Shown here one piece after another: positions 20,315 to 29,938 of a DNA stretch of 42,087 nt. A program made the position numbers and the translations under genes. Position 1 is the stretch's first letter, and the number at the start of each line of letters is the position of its first letter. The stretch is from positions 1 to 42,087 of the forward strand of contig NZ_BIMH01000041.1 of NCBI RefSeq assembly GCF_004000985.1, written 5' to 3'. The stretch comes from Paenibacillus validus NBRC 15382 (GTDB lineage Bacteria > Bacillota > Bacilli > Paenibacillales > NBRC-103111). The notes beneath the pieces were generated by a model. That model saw nothing but the letters and a program-made list of their open reading frames with translations, had not been told where the DNA came from and searched no databases.

Positions 20315-21262
20315 TTAGAGCGTTTGGCTCCAGTCGTGCACCATGTGTCCTTCCAGAAACTTCTCACAATCGAGCGCGGCCATACATCCGCTTCCCGCCG
20401 CGGTAATCGCTTGACGGTATTTGCTGTCCTGCACGTCGCCGCACGCGAACACGCCTTCAACGTTCGTCATCGAAGTGCCGGGCTTGACCAAGATGTAGCC
20501 GACCTCATCCGTAACGATTTGACCTTCAAGGAAATCCGTGTTCGGCTTATGGCCGATCGCGACGAAAATGCCGTCCGTCTCAATGATTTCTTCCTGGCCG
20601 GTCTCGTTGTTTTTCACTTTCAACCCGGTAACGCCCTTGTCGCCCGACACGACTTCAAGCGGAGTCCGGTTCAAGCTCCACGAGATCTTCGAATTCTCGC
20701 GCGCGCGGTCCTGCATGATCTTCGAAGCGCGCAGCTCTGCTCTGCGATGCACCAGCGTCACTTGCGTAGCGAAGCGCGTCAGGAAATTCGCTTCTTCCAT
20801 CGCCGAATCGCCGCCGCCGACCACGACGATTTTCTTCCCGCGGAAGAAGAATCCGTCGCATGTGGCACATGTGCTGACGCCGCGGCCCATGCTTTCCTTC
20901 TCGTTCTTAATGCCGAGCAGCTTCGCCGAAGCGCCCGTCGAGATAATCAGCGATTCCGCTTCAATATCGCCCAAGCCCTCGACGTTAAGCTTAAACGGAC
21001 GTTTCGACAGATCGACCTTGTTGACCCAGCCGGTCTTGAATTCTGCGCCGAAACGTTCGGCCTGCTTGCGCATATTATCCATTAATTCCGGCCCCATAAT
21101 GCCTTCGGGGAAACCCGGGAAGTTCTCGACCTCCGTCGTCGTGGTCAATTGACCGCCGGGTTCAGGACCTTCGATGACGAGCGGGTTCAGATTCGCGCGC
21201 GCCAAGTAGATAGCTGCCGTTAAACCGGCCGGGCCGGTTCCGATTACGATTGATTTGTACAT
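20315..21262 (-). CDS. trxB: Thioredoxin-disulfide reductase
   Basis: FAD enzyme that reduces thioredoxin with NADPH. The 315-residue protein starts at ATG 21262 (MYKSIVIGTGPAGLTAAIYL) after GGGAGGACACC. FAD-binding GTGPAGL (residues 8-14), redox CATC at 132-135, NADPH-binding VVVGGGDSAMEEA and the C-terminal FACGDVQD are all present. Length is standard for low-molecular-weight reductases. It follows the TPR/HTH gene by 34 nt and ends in a strong terminator, so these two genes probably form a unit. Confidence 0.98.
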   Translation of the reverse strand: MYKSIVIGTGPAGLTAAIYLARANLNPLVIEGPEPGGQLTTTTEVENFPGFPEGIMGPELMDNMRKQAERFGAEFKTGWVNKVDLSKRPFKLNVEGLGDIEAESLIISTGASAKLLGIKNEKESMGRGVSTCATCDGFFFRGKKIVVVGGGDSAMEEANFLTRFATQVTLVHRRAELRASKIMQDRARENSKISWSLNRTPLEVVSGDKGVTGLKVKNNETGQEEIIETDGIFVAIGHKPNTDFLEGQIVTDEVGYILVKPGTSMTNVEGVFACGDVQDSKYRQAITAAGSGCMAALDCEKFLEGHMVHDWSQTL

Positions 21263-21296
21263 AGAAGGTGTCCTCCCTACAGATCCCGCTTATTTT

Positions 21297-23045
21297 TTAG
21301 GATGGAGCTTCCAGTCCGGAAAACTTTCGGAAAATGGAGTCCATTTTCTCGCGTAAACCGCAAGCCTCGTCGATGAGCTTGGCGTTCTTGCTGACCGTAG
21401 CCACGGAAACGCCATAACGGTCGGCTGTCTCTTGAAAGCTGACAGGACGACGGTGCATCCGGGCGATCCAATATTCGAGCGCCGCGGCCCAGCCCTCCAC
21501 CTTTGCGATTTTCGGAACGGCGGGAAATACCCGCGTTAAATATTCTACCCAAAGGGTCTGTAAATCGTACTGCTGTACGATATCGTACCGCCGCGCCATT
21601 TCACGCTGCGCCAATTCCATGACCAGCTGCCATTTCCGGTCCCATACGGGCAGGCTCGGAGAATGCGGCGACGGTGCGACGGTCGTCGAACGGCCTTCCA
21701 GCACCGCCGGCAGCGGATCTTTCACCCCGATGCTGCGCAGGACGAACACGGCCATCTTTTTCAAATAGTCGTCTTCCTCCGGCTCCAGAATAAACTCCGT
21801 CAGCGCATCCTTTACTTCATCGTCCGCAATAAGACCAAACGCCTGAATGACCTGCAGCTTCGTATCGGTATCGCCGTGCCGCAGCGCCCAGAAGAACGAG
21901 GAACGGACGAGCGGATCTTTTTTCAAGTGATCCGGCAGGCCGCCTTCCTTACGCTCCATGCCGCGCAGCTGTTCCTCGAACGGCAGGTGATAATGATAGC
22001 TCACCTGAGCCTTCGTATCGCCGTCGCGACGCTTGTTCAAGATATTCAAATAAAATCTCGGAATATCCGAGCCCGGATCGTTCTTCTCCGCTTGCCGCCA
22101 CAACCGCTCCGCTTCGTCCCAGCGGCCGGTATTGTATGCGGCTACGGCCGCATAGTGGAACAAGCAAGGGTCCGGTCCGGCCTCGCCTGTCTTTAACAGC
22201 CTTTTGAACAGCCGGTACGCTTTGTCATGTTCACTTAATATACCCATCGTCGTGGCCAGTTTAAACACATGGTCCTGATGGAAGGGATACGTCTTGCGCA
22301 GCATGTCCAGCAGCCCCGCCAGCTTCTCGCGGTCGCCGAAATGCTGGTAGAAAATCGCCAGGTTGCAAAGCGCATGCAGATTGCCGGGCTCCAGCTCGAG
22401 CACCTCGCGAATCATCTGCACCGATCGGTCGAAATGACCCATATAATAATAAGCGAGCGCCAAATTGTTGCGCGCCGCCATGAAGTCCGGATGGTTGCGA
22501 ATAATGGTCTCCAGCAGCCGCACCGCTTCGGAGAACTTACCTTCCTCCAGCATGCTGCGCGCGCGATCGTGCTCGAACAAGCCTTCCCGGCTCTTGATCG
22601 TCGTCAGCTTCGCAGGACGATCGAGCTCCAGGCGCAGCAGCTCCATCATTTCTTCGGACTCTTCGAGAAATTGCCCTGTCGGATCGTTCTCCAGATAATG
22701 AACGATCGCCTTCTCGGCCGACTCGTAATTCTCCATATTGGCAAAATTGTTGGCCATATAAAAATAACATTCCGTCATCGCCGGATCGATCTGATCCAGG
22801 ACATGCTGCAAAATGCGGTTCGATTCCTCGTAGTTGCCCATTTCCGACAAAAGCCCAGCCAAATTGCAATGGTTGACCGGATTTTCAGGCTCATACTCGG
22901 CCGCCCGGCGAAAATACTTCAATGCCTTATCGTAATGATAACGGTCCAGGGATTGAACGGCTTTTTCGAAAAAGAACGTGGCATCCATTTGCATCGGAAC
23001 GACATTGGTGCTGGTCTGGGGCAGCACACGTTTTTTCTTCTCCAT
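21297..23045 (-). CDS. TPR-repeat protein with C-terminal helix-turn-helix
   Basis: A 582-residue cytoplasmic protein from ATG 23045 (MEKKKRVLPQTSTNVVPM) after GGAGGTGCC. Residues about 30-330 hold successive TPR units (YDKALKYFRRAAEYEPENP; FSEAVRLLETIIRNHPDF; FDRSVQMIREVLELEPGN; WDEAERLWRQAEKNDPGS). A middle region of HEAT-like character follows, and the end has SFQETADRYGVSVATVSKNA, a helix-turn-helix. No catalytic motif is visible. A protein-binding scaffold or regulator is inferred; no named orthologue is recognised. It has its own extended -10 promoter and precedes trxB closely. Confidence 0.85.
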   Translation of the reverse strand: MEKKKRVLPQTSTNVVPMQMDATFFFEKAVQSLDRYHYDKALKYFRRAAEYEPENPVNHCNLAGLLSEMGNYEESNRILQHVLDQIDPAMTECYFYMANNFANMENYESAEKAIVHYLENDPTGQFLEESEEMMELLRLELDRPAKLTTIKSREGLFEHDRARSMLEEGKFSEAVRLLETIIRNHPDFMAARNNLALAYYYMGHFDRSVQMIREVLELEPGNLHALCNLAIFYQHFGDREKLAGLLDMLRKTYPFHQDHVFKLATTMGILSEHDKAYRLFKRLLKTGEAGPDPCLFHYAAVAAYNTGRWDEAERLWRQAEKNDPGSDIPRFYLNILNKRRDGDTKAQVSYHYHLPFEEQLRGMERKEGGLPDHLKKDPLVRSSFFWALRHGDTDTKLQVIQAFGLIADDEVKDALTEFILEPEEDDYLKKMAVFVLRSIGVKDPLPAVLEGRSTTVAPSPHSPSLPVWDRKWQLVMELAQREMARRYDIVQQYDLQTLWVEYLTRVFPAVPKIAKVEGWAAALEYWIARMHRRPVSFQETADRYGVSVATVSKNAKLIDEACGLREKMDSIFRKFSGLEAPS

Positions 23046-23150
23046 GGTTAAGGCACCTCCGTGACCCGTCCGGTAGAGCTTACCGCCGAATACGAATAAC
23101 GAATGACGTTAGCTATCGTCTGTTGCTTCCCGGAATTCTAATGATTCCTA

Positions 23151-23159
23151 ATTATAACA
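23151..23159 (-). promoter_or_regulatory. Extended -10 promoter of the TPR gene and trxB
   Basis: Minus strand: TGT-TATAAT with -10 at 23156-23151. No clear -35 box is seen at 17 bp, as often for extended -10 promoters. The start lies about 100 nt before the TPR gene. Confidence 0.65.
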
Positions 23160-23225
23160 CAATCCGGCCCAAAACCGTAGGTTTTGAAAGCCGGAGACGT
23201 GTGGAAAAAACATTTAGGATAAGTT

Positions 23226-24176
23226 TTATACTCCGCCGTACTTGAACAAGGAGCTGAGCGAGCCGCCCGACACGATAATGTTGATCGCATCGGCGAGCAA
23301 GTGGGACACGGACAATACCTTGAACCGGGCGGAATGATCGTCCGGAATCGCGATCGAGTCCGTAATCACCACCTCCGCAATGTTCGGATGGTCCAGACGC
23401 TGCAGCGCCGGGCCGGAGAACACCGGATGCGTAGCACAGATATAAGCGTCCTTGGCTCCGCGCTCTTTCAGACCTTCGACAACATTCACGATCGTTGTGC
23501 CCGTATCGATCAGGTCCTCGATAATGATCGGCGTGCGTCCCTCGACGTCCCCGATGACGTGCGTAATAACCGCTTCGTTATGAGCGGGTCTTTTCTTGAT
23601 CATCATCGCGAACGGCGCATCGAGAATGTTGGCCAAATTCTCAGCCGTCGTAGCGCGTCCAGCGTCCGGCGATACGATGATCGGATTTTCGATATTCAGA
23701 CCTTTAATATAATCACTAACCAAATCCAGCGCCGTCAAATGATCCACCGGGATGTTGAAAAAGCCTTGAATCGCCGGAGCGTGCAGGTCGATCGTGATCA
23801 CACGGTCGGCGCCCGCCGCCGTCAGGAGATCCGCAACCAGCTTGGCCGAAATCGGCTCGCGCGGCGCGGCTTTACGCTCTTGGCGGGAATAACCATAGTA
23901 AGGAACGACAAGGTTGATCGTTCTCGCGGATGCCCGTTTCGCCGCATCCATCATCACGAGAAGTTCCATGAAGTGCTCGTTAATCGGATGCGAGAACGTT
24001 TGTACGAGAAACACGTCGCAGTTACGAATGCTCTCTTCGTAAAGACAGTAAATTTCCCCGCTCTTAAATCGGGAAAGTTTGATCTGACCTAGCGGCACTT
24101 CGAGCTCTTGACAAATACGCTCCGCCAGTTTCGGGTTGGACGAACCCGAGAAAATCTTCAATTTGTCGGTATACAT
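23226..24176 (-). CDS. prs: Divergent ribose-phosphate pyrophosphokinase (PRPP synthetase paralogue)
   Basis: Makes PRPP, the substrate of HisG, from ribose 5-phosphate and ATP. The 316 residues start at ATG 24176 (MYTDKLKIFSGSSNPKLAER) after GGAGGTAACC. Family blocks are present: VVPYYGYSRQERKAAPREPI, TIDLHAPAIQGFF, the flexible loop IKKRPAHNE and IIEDLIDTGTTI. Several usually fixed positions differ: FKSGEI for FSDGEI, SPDAGRATTA for SPDxGGVxRA, and IDTGTT for IDTAGT in the PRPP loop. This suggests a second, diverged copy rather than the housekeeping gene usually next to glmU and spoVG. Its position behind the his operon suits a PRPP-supplying role. Its own promoter and a weak cre-like site lie upstream. 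Confidence 0.85.
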   Translation of the reverse strand: MYTDKLKIFSGSSNPKLAERICQELEVPLGQIKLSRFKSGEIYCLYEESIRNCDVFLVQTFSHPINEHFMELLVMMDAAKRASARTINLVVPYYGYSRQERKAAPREPISAKLVADLLTAAGADRVITIDLHAPAIQGFFNIPVDHLTALDLVSDYIKGLNIENPIIVSPDAGRATTAENLANILDAPFAMMIKKRPAHNEAVITHVIGDVEGRTPIIIEDLIDTGTTIVNVVEGLKERGAKDAYICATHPVFSGPALQRLDHPNIAEVVITDSIAIPDDHSARFKVLSVSHLLADAINIIVSGGSLSSLFKYGGV

Positions 24177-24234
24177 GGTTACCTCCGCTTTCTGTTGTTA
24201 CGTGGTTCGTTTGACGATGCCCAGACTCGGAAGT

Positions 24235-24248
24235 CTTGAGCGTTTACA
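24235..24248 (-). promoter_or_regulatory. Possible cre (CcpA) site in the prs leader
   Basis: Minus strand: TGTAAACGCTCAAG. The first ten bases match the cre consensus TGWAARCGYTWNCW perfectly, but the last four have three mismatches. It would lie 20-35 nt after the predicted start, a roadblock position. Confidence 0.35.
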
Positions 24249-24275
24249 TAAAATTTAGAATGCTTCCACTCCCTC

Positions 24276-24281
24276 ATTATA
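24276..24281 (-). promoter_or_regulatory. Candidate -10 box of a prs promoter
   Basis: Minus strand TATAAT, overlapping the hisJ stop codon. The -35 region (TATTGG, 18 bp away) is poor. It would let prs be expressed apart from the his operon. Confidence 0.5.
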
Positions 24282-25104
24282 CATGAAAAGAATCGAAACC
24301 AATAGGCACCATCGTCCGTTTCCGGCCCTTAAATGTGGCTAATTCGTTAAATCCGACATTTTTCAACAAATCGACGGCTTGATCCAAATATTGGGCGAGC
24401 CGCTCCGGCTGATGCGCATCGGAGCCGATGGTGAGCGGAATTCCAAGCTCCAGGGCGTATTCCAGCATGCGCCGGCTCGGGAACATCTCGTTCACCGGCA
24501 TCCGCAGCCCCGACGCATTCAATTCGATCGCCATGCCCGCCGCCCGGACCGCCTCCAGCGCTTGTCGTTCGAGGTGTTCGACGCTTTGCTCGGGCTTGAA
24601 GCCGAATCGCTTAATGACGTCGATATGGCCGATGTAATCGTAGAATCCGGTTCGGCAAGCCTTGCCGACGGCGTCGTAGTATTGCTTGTATACTTCGTAG
24701 GCGTCGCGTTCTTTCCAGCCATCGGTTTGCCGGTAGTCCGTAATGTCCCATTCGCCCAGAAAATGAACCGAGCCGATGACGTAATCCCATGGATACGCCT
24801 TCACAAGACGCTCGATCTCGGCTTCCCAGCCTTCGATATAGTCGCCCTCCATCCCGACCCGGATGTCGATACGGTCTTTGTATTTCTCCTGCAGTCGGAA
24901 CGCCTCTTCGACATAATTCGGCAATTCCTCCATCGGCATAGCCATGCCGGGAAGATAGGCGGCCGGGTCGACATGGAGCAAGGGCATGTGATCGGACAGC
25001 CCCAACTGGACGAGCCCGATCTCAATGCCCTTCAACACGTACTCCTCAAGCTCTCCCGACGCATGTCCGCAGCGCACATGGTGCGTATGGTAATCAATGC
25101 GCAT
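24277..25104 (-). CDS. hisJ: Histidinol-phosphatase, PHP family
   Basis: Dephosphorylates histidinol phosphate, the step before HisD in histidine synthesis. The 275-residue PHP-domain protein starts at ATG 25104 (MRIDYHTHHVRCGHASGELE) after AAGGAGCG. Metal-binding motifs of the family are seen: DYHTHH at 4-9, GMEGDYIEG, GSVHFLG, GHIDVIKRF and IGSDAHQPE. Its place directly after hisIE and the absence of another phosphatase in the operon support the assignment over other PHP hydrolases. It is the last his gene. Confidence 0.92.
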   Translation of the reverse strand: MRIDYHTHHVRCGHASGELEEYVLKGIEIGLVQLGLSDHMPLLHVDPAAYLPGMAMPMEELPNYVEEAFRLQEKYKDRIDIRVGMEGDYIEGWEAEIERLVKAYPWDYVIGSVHFLGEWDITDYRQTDGWKERDAYEVYKQYYDAVGKACRTGFYDYIGHIDVIKRFGFKPEQSVEHLERQALEAVRAAGMAIELNASGLRMPVNEMFPSRRMLEYALELGIPLTIGSDAHQPERLAQYLDQAVDLLKNVGFNELATFKGRKRTMVPIGFDSFHV

Positions 25105-25135
25105 AGAAACGCTCCTTATCCTGAAAATCTGACGT

Positions 25136-25828
25136 TTATTTCTGTTTATTATGACGACGATCCAGTTCCCGCATCACGTCGTCCAGCGGCAGCCTCTGCT
25201 CGCGCAGCAGCACCATCAAGTGGAAGATGAGATCGCTTGCTTCGTAACGCAGCTCGTCTTTGTCGCGATTTTTGGCTGCGATGATGACTTCGGCCGCTTC
25301 TTCGCCGACTTTCTTAAGAATTTTGTCGACGCCCTTCTCGAACAAATACGTCGTGTACGCGCCTTCGGGCCGTTCGGCATCGCGCTGCGCAATGGTCGCT
25401 TCGAGCGCGTTCAAGATGGCGAAGCGGTCCTGCTTGTCGGAATCGTTCGCCGTTGCCGCATCCGCCGCCAGCGCGCCGATCTTCGCGTCATGATAGAAGC
25501 AGCTGTAGCTGCCTGTATGGCAAGCCGGGCCCGCTTGATCGACCTGCACGAGCAAGGTGTCGCCGTCGCAGTCGTACCGGAGCGAGCGCACCTTCTGAAT
25601 GTTACCGCTCGTCGCTCCTTTATGCCACAGCTCGCTGCGCGAACGGCTCCAGAACCAGGTTTCGCCCGATTCCAACGTTTTGCCGAGCGACTCCCGGTTC
25701 ATGTACGCCATCATCAGCACTTCTTTGCTGACTGCATCCTGCACGATGGCCGGCACGAGACCGTGCGCGTCGAAGCGCACCGCAGCTAGGAGCTCCTCCA
25801 GGTTGGTTGCCGTTTTTCGTTCGCTCAT
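25136..25828 (-). CDS. hisIE: Bifunctional phosphoribosyl-AMP cyclohydrolase / phosphoribosyl-ATP pyrophosphatase
   Basis: Carries steps 2 and 3 of histidine synthesis. The 230-residue protein starts at ATG 25828 ([20 protein letters not shown]), overlapping the hisF stop by 4 nt. The N-terminal half is HisI ([50 protein letters not shown] with metal Cys and Asp). The C-terminal half is HisE ([33 protein letters not shown]). The fused order and length match the Bacillus protein. Confidence 0.97.
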   Translation of the reverse strand: MSERKTATNLEELLAAVRFDAHGLVPAIVQDAVSKEVLMMAYMNRESLGKTLESGETWFWSRSRSELWHKGATSGNIQKVRSLRYDCDGDTLLVQVDQAGPACHTGSYSCFYHDAKIGALAADAATANDSDKQDRFAILNALEATIAQRDAERPEGAYTTYLFEKGVDKILKKVGEEAAEVIIAAKNRDKDELRYEASDLIFHLMVLLREQRLPLDDVMRELDRRHNKQK

Positions 25829-26583
25829 CGCACTTCCACTCCTTTAGCCTTGAGGTCGTCCTTAACCTCTTCGATCGTTATCTCTTTATAATGGAAAATC
25901 GTTGCAGCCAGACCCGCATCCGCCTTGCCTTCCGCGAATACTTCGTAAAAATGCTCCTTCTTCCCCGCTCCGCCGGAAGCGATAACCGGAATCGTCAGCA
26001 GCTCCGACACCGCCTTCGTGAGCGGCACATCAAAGCCGTCCTTCGTGCCGTCGGCATCCATGCTAGTCAGCAGAATTTCGCCGGCGCCGAGGCGTTCCAC
26101 CTCTTTCACCCATTCCAGCGCCTTCATGCCCGTGGCGTTCCGTCCGCCGTGGGTGAACACTTCCCACTCGCCCCACTCCTTGTTGAAGCGGGCATCCACA
26201 GCGACGACGATGCACTGCGAACCGAACCGGCGCGCGCCGTCGGACACGAGCTGCGGGTTGCGCACCGCCGCCGTGTTAATCCCGATCTTATCCGCGCCTG
26301 CGCGCAGCAGCCGTTTCATATCGTCCACGCTTGCGATCCCGCCCCCGACCGTGAACGGGATCGTAATTTGCCCCGCCGTCTTCTGCACGACCTCGACCAT
26401 CGTCGCCCGTCCTTCGTGCGAAGCCGAGATATCGAGAAAAACCAGCTCGTCCGCGCCTTCGCGGTCGTAAATCGAAGCAAGCTCCACCGGGTCTCCGGCA
26501 TCGCGCAAATTGACAAAGTTAACACCCTTGACGACCCGGCCGTCCTTGACGTCAAGACAGGGAATGATTCGTTTGGCTAGCAT
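25825..26583 (-). CDS. hisF: Imidazole glycerol phosphate synthase, cyclase subunit
   Basis: Uses ammonia from HisH and PRFAR to form imidazole glycerol phosphate and AICAR. The start is ATG 26583 ([20 protein letters not shown]), the family's normal N-terminus, after AAAGGGGTACGGCT; an extension ten codons upstream is rejected. The 252-residue TIM barrel has catalytic Asp11 in PCLDVKDG, phosphate loops FTVGGGI and IASGGAG, and the [10 protein letters not shown] segment holding the second catalytic Asp. It overlaps hisIE by 4 nt and follows hisA by 45 nt. Confidence 0.98.
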   Translation of the reverse strand: MLAKRIIPCLDVKDGRVVKGVNFVNLRDAGDPVELASIYDREGADELVFLDISASHEGRATMVEVVQKTAGQITIPFTVGGGIASVDDMKRLLRAGADKIGINTAAVRNPQLVSDGARRFGSQCIVVAVDARFNKEWGEWEVFTHGGRNATGMKALEWVKEVERLGAGEILLTSMDADGTKDGFDVPLTKAVSELLTIPVIASGGAGKKEHFYEVFAEGKADAGLAATIFHYKEITIEEVKDDLKAKGVEVR

Positions 26584-26628
26584 AGCCGTACCCCTTTCGT
26601 ATGGAATGCGCACGAGAGCATAGGTCCG

Positions 26629-27357
26629 TTAGACCAGACTGTGCGCTTCCTCCAGCTTGATGCTGCCGGTGTACAGCGCCTTGCCGACGATCGCGCCGCC
26701 GACGCCCTCGTCCGTATGCTCCGCCAGCTTTTGCAAATCTTCATATTGGCTGACGCCGCCCGATGCGATGACCGTTTGACCCGATACTTTGGCCAGGTTG
26801 ACAATCGCCTCTACGTTCGGTCCGCCCATCATCCCGTCGCGGGAAATATCGGTGAAAATAAACGTGCGCGCGCCTTCCCTTGCCAACTCGACCGCCAGCT
26901 CGTCGGCTTTGACCGTCGACGTCTCCAGCCAGCCGCGTGTCGCCACGTAACCGTCGCGGGCGTCAAGTCCGATCGCAATCTTCTCGCCGTGCTTCTCCAG
27001 CACGCGGCGGACGAAGTCGCGGTCTTCAATCGCCGCCGTGCCAAGGATGATGCGGGACACGCCGAGCGACAGCACATAGTCGACGTCGCTTTCCGAGCGA
27101 ATGCCTCCGCCGACCTGAACCGGAACGCTGACGGAACGCGCGATTTCACCGATCAGCTGGTCGTTCACCGGTTTACCCGCTTTCGCGCCGTCCAGATCGA
27201 CCAAGTGGATCCATTTCGCTCCCTGGGCTTCCCAAGCCTTCGCCACTTCAAGCGGATTCTCGTTGTACACCGTCTCTTGATTATAGTCGCCTTGAATCAG
27301 ACGAACGCACTTGCCTCCGCGGATGTCGATGGCGGGATAAATGATAAAAGCAGACAT
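26629..27357 (-). CDS. hisA: Phosphoribosylformimino-5-aminoimidazole carboxamide ribotide isomerase
   Basis: Fourth enzyme of histidine synthesis, opening the ribose of ProFAR to give PRFAR. The 242-residue half-barrel duplicate starts at ATG 27357 ([20 protein letters not shown]) after GTGGAGGAAACG. Catalytic Asp11 in PAIDIRGG, phosphate loops QVGGGIR and IASGGVS, and the second catalytic Asp in [10 protein letters not shown] are visible. Length is normal. No TrpF gene is near, so a dual HisA/TrpF role cannot be judged. Confidence 0.98.
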   Translation of the reverse strand: MSAFIIYPAIDIRGGKCVRLIQGDYNQETVYNENPLEVAKAWEAQGAKWIHLVDLDGAKAGKPVNDQLIGEIARSVSVPVQVGGGIRSESDVDYVLSLGVSRIILGTAAIEDRDFVRRVLEKHGEKIAIGLDARDGYVATRGWLETSTVKADELAVELAREGARTFIFTDISRDGMMGGPNVEAIVNLAKVSGQTVIASGGVSQYEDLQKLAEHTDEGVGGAIVGKALYTGSIKLEEAHSLV

Positions 27358-27397
27358 GATTCGTTTCCTCCACTACATATAGAGTTCAAGGGGCCGC

Positions 27398-28018
27398 TTA
27401 GACCGTTTGTTTCTTCTCGCACAACCCCAGAAAGTTATCAAGCAGCTGCATGCCGACGCTGCCGCTTTTCTCCGGATGAAACTGCATCCCGTACACATTG
27501 CCGCGACCGACAATAGCCGTCACCTGCTGATGGTAGTCCGTTGTCGCCAGCAGATCGCTCTCCCGCTCCGGCTTCACATGGAAGGAGTGGACGAAATACA
27601 CGTGACCTTCCTCCACACCGCGAAAAAGCGGGCTGTCGCCGGCGCGGAACAACAGCTTGTTCCAGCCCATATGCGGCACCTTGTAATCGCCGCGGAAGCG
27701 CACGACATCACCCGGCAGCAGATTCAGCCCTTCGTGGTCGCCGTGCTCCTCGCTGCGGCTGAACAGCAGCTGCATGCCGAGGCAGATGCCGAGCAGCGGC
27801 TTGCCGCTTGCCGCGTAGGCCGCCGTCGCCTCATCCAATCTCGAGGCGCGCAGATGCTCCATCGCATCGCCGAACGCGCCGACTCCGGGCAGAATCGCGC
27901 CCTCGGCTTCGAGCAGCTCGCGCTCGTCCGAGGTGATCAGCGCCTGATAACCTAACCGCTCGACTGCCGAACGAACGCTGTGCAGGTTGCCCATTCCGTA
28001 ATCGATAATCGCGATCAT
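27398..28018 (-). CDS. hisH: Imidazole glycerol phosphate synthase, glutamine amidotransferase subunit
   Basis: Glutaminase partner of HisF supplying ammonia. The 206-residue class I amidotransferase starts at ATG 28018 (MIAIIDYGMGNLHSVRSAVE) after GAAAGGGG, 3 nt behind hisB. Nucleophile Cys79 in GICLGMQLLF and the His/Glu pair in GMQFHPEKSG are in place, with the oxyanion-related PGVGAFGDA. The order hisB-hisH-hisA-hisF is the usual Firmicutes one. Confidence 0.98.
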   Translation of the reverse strand: MIAIIDYGMGNLHSVRSAVERLGYQALITSDERELLEAEGAILPGVGAFGDAMEHLRASRLDEATAAYAASGKPLLGICLGMQLLFSRSEEHGDHEGLNLLPGDVVRFRGDYKVPHMGWNKLLFRAGDSPLFRGVEEGHVYFVHSFHVKPERESDLLATTDYHQQVTAIVGRGNVYGMQFHPEKSGSVGMQLLDNFLGLCEKKQTV

Positions 28019-28021
28019 GGC

Positions 28022-28639
28022 TTACAGAACCCCTTTCGTGGAGGGCACTCCTTGTACGCGCGGATCAATGCTCGTCGCTTCGTCGAGCGCACGCCCCAAC
28101 GCTTTGAACACCGCCTCGATCATGTGATGCGTGTTGTGGCCGTAGTGCACGATGACGTGCAGCGTAATGCGCGCTTCAAGCGCGAACTTCCACAGAAACT
28201 CGTGCACAAGCTCCGTCGTGAAGCTGCCTACCGTTGCCGACGGATACTCGGCGCGGTACTCGAAATGCGGGCGGTTGCTAATGTCGATGACAACCTGCGC
28301 CAGTGCCTCGTCCATCGGAATAAACACGCTCGCGTAGCGCTTGATGCCGCGTTTGTCGCCGAGCGCCTCTCGCAGCGTTTGGCCGAGACAAATGCCGATG
28401 TCCTCCACCGTATGGTGGTCGTCGATCTCGACGTCGCCCTTCGCATCCACCTTCAAATCAAATTGGCCGTGCTTCGTAAACAGGTCGAGCATATGATTCA
28501 AGAACGGCACGTCCGTCTCGATCTCCGACACACCGGTTCCATCCACGTTAAACGCAAGCCTGATGTCGGTTTCATTCGTACGGCGCGCCACTTCCGAGCG
28601 GCGTCCACCCGGTTGTTGACCTTGTCCTTGTTCAGCCAC
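28022..28639 (-). CDS. hisB: Imidazoleglycerol-phosphate dehydratase
   Basis: Mn-dependent enzyme of the sixth histidine step. The chosen start is GTG 28639 (reads [20 protein letters not shown]), preceded by AAGGGGACTCTC and overlapping the hisD stop by 8 nt; the longer upstream reading runs into hisD without a ribosome site. The 205 residues include [16 protein letters not shown], the metal motif [10 protein letters not shown] and the second one, [17 protein letters not shown]. There is no phosphatase domain, which fits the separate hisJ. The Gln/Gly-rich first 15 residues exceed the family core. Confidence 0.96.
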   Translation of the reverse strand: MAEQGQGQQPGGRRSEVARRTNETDIRLAFNVDGTGVSEIETDVPFLNHMLDLFTKHGQFDLKVDAKGDVEIDDHHTVEDIGICLGQTLREALGDKRGIKRYASVFIPMDEALAQVVIDISNRPHFEYRAEYPSATVGSFTTELVHEFLWKFALEARITLHVIVHYGHNTHHMIEAVFKALGRALDEATSIDPRVQGVPSTKGVL

Positions 28640-29921
28640 GAGAGTCCCCTTCTTTCTGCAAACGAATTTCGATGGCGCGCGCATGCGCCTCCAGCCCTTC
28701 ATGGCGTGCCAAGGCGATAATCTTATCCCCGTCGCGCAGCAGCGCTTCCTTACTGTAGTAAATCACGCTCGACTTCTTCATAAAATGATCCACGTTCAGC
28801 GGCGACGAAAACCGCGCCGTGCCGTTCGTCGGCAGCACGTGGTTCGGACCGGCAAAATAATCGCCGACCGGCTCCGAGCTGTACGGACCCAAGAAAATGG
28901 CGCCCGCATTCTCAATCTTGCTTAAATATTGGAACGGCTCGCGCGTGAGAATTTCCAGATGCTCCGGGGCGAGCCGATTCACCGCGTCTACGCCTTCTTC
29001 GAGGCTCCCTACGGTCAGAATCGCGCCGTAATCGCGCACCGATTGCCCGGCGATTTCACGCCGCGGCAGCTCGGCAAGCTGGCGCTGCACTTCCGCCTGC
29101 ACCGCTTCCGCCAGCGCCTCCGACGGCGTAATCAGAATCGCCGACGCCATCTCGTCGTGCTCCGCCTGCGACAGCAGGTCGGCCGCCACATAGGCAGCAT
29201 CCGCCGACTCGTCGGCGAGGACAACGATCTCGCTCGGTCCGGCAATGCTGTCGATATCGACGGCGCCGAACACGTATCGCTTCGCCAGCGCCACGTAAAT
29301 GTTGCCCGGACCGACGATTTTGTCGACCGGGGCGATCGAATCCGTGCCGTAAGCAAGCGCCGCCACCGCCTGCGCGCCGCCGACGCGATAAATTTCGCGT
29401 ACGCCAGCTTCCGCTGCCGCCACCAGGATGTGCGGATTAATCCCTTCGATACCCGCCGTTGCCGGGGGTGTCACCATGACGATTTCCGGTACGCCCGCCA
29501 CCTGGGCCGGAATCGCGTTCATCAGCACCGAGGACGGGTAGGCCGCTTTACCGCCTGGCACATACAGCCCGACCCGCCGCAAAGGCCGCATCACTTGCCC
29601 GAGGATGCTGCCGTCCGGCTGCAAATCCATCCACGACGTACGCAGCTGCTTCTCGTGAAAGCGGCGAATGTTGACGGCCGCTTCGCGAATCGCCGTCAGG
29701 AACTCGTCATCCACTTGACGATACGCCGCTTCGATCTCCGCTTCGGCGACACGGAGGTCGCTCACGTCGGCGCGATCGAACTGCTTGGCGAACTTGCGCA
29801 GCGCCGCGTCCCCGTCTTGACGGACCTCTTCGATAATAAGCCGTACGCGCTCGTTCTGCTCCGGCGAGCCGTACTCGACTTCCCGTTTCAAAGCAAACTC
29901 CGATGCCGGCATCCGTTTCAT
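28632..29921 (-). CDS. hisD: Histidinol dehydrogenase
   Basis: Zinc enzyme oxidising histidinol to histidine with two NAD. The start is ATG 29921 ([20 protein letters not shown]) after AAGGAGG; an extension 23 codons upstream would overlap hisG and is rejected. The 429 residues include [65 protein letters not shown] (zinc region), catalytic NRLAPEHLE and GPNHVLPT. Length is standard. It follows hisG by 17 nt. Confidence 0.98.
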   Translation of the reverse strand: MKRMPASEFALKREVEYGSPEQNERVRLIIEEVRQDGDAALRKFAKQFDRADVSDLRVAEAEIEAAYRQVDDEFLTAIREAAVNIRRFHEKQLRTSWMDLQPDGSILGQVMRPLRRVGLYVPGGKAAYPSSVLMNAIPAQVAGVPEIVMVTPPATAGIEGINPHILVAAAEAGVREIYRVGGAQAVAALAYGTDSIAPVDKIVGPGNIYVALAKRYVFGAVDIDSIAGPSEIVVLADESADAAYVAADLLSQAEHDEMASAILITPSEALAEAVQAEVQRQLAELPRREIAGQSVRDYGAILTVGSLEEGVDAVNRLAPEHLEILTREPFQYLSKIENAGAIFLGPYSSEPVGDYFAGPNHVLPTNGTARFSSPLNVDHFMKKSSVIYYSKEALLRDGDKIIALARHEGLEAHARAIEIRLQKEGDSRG

Positions 29922-29938
29922 CTGAGGGCAACCTCCTT

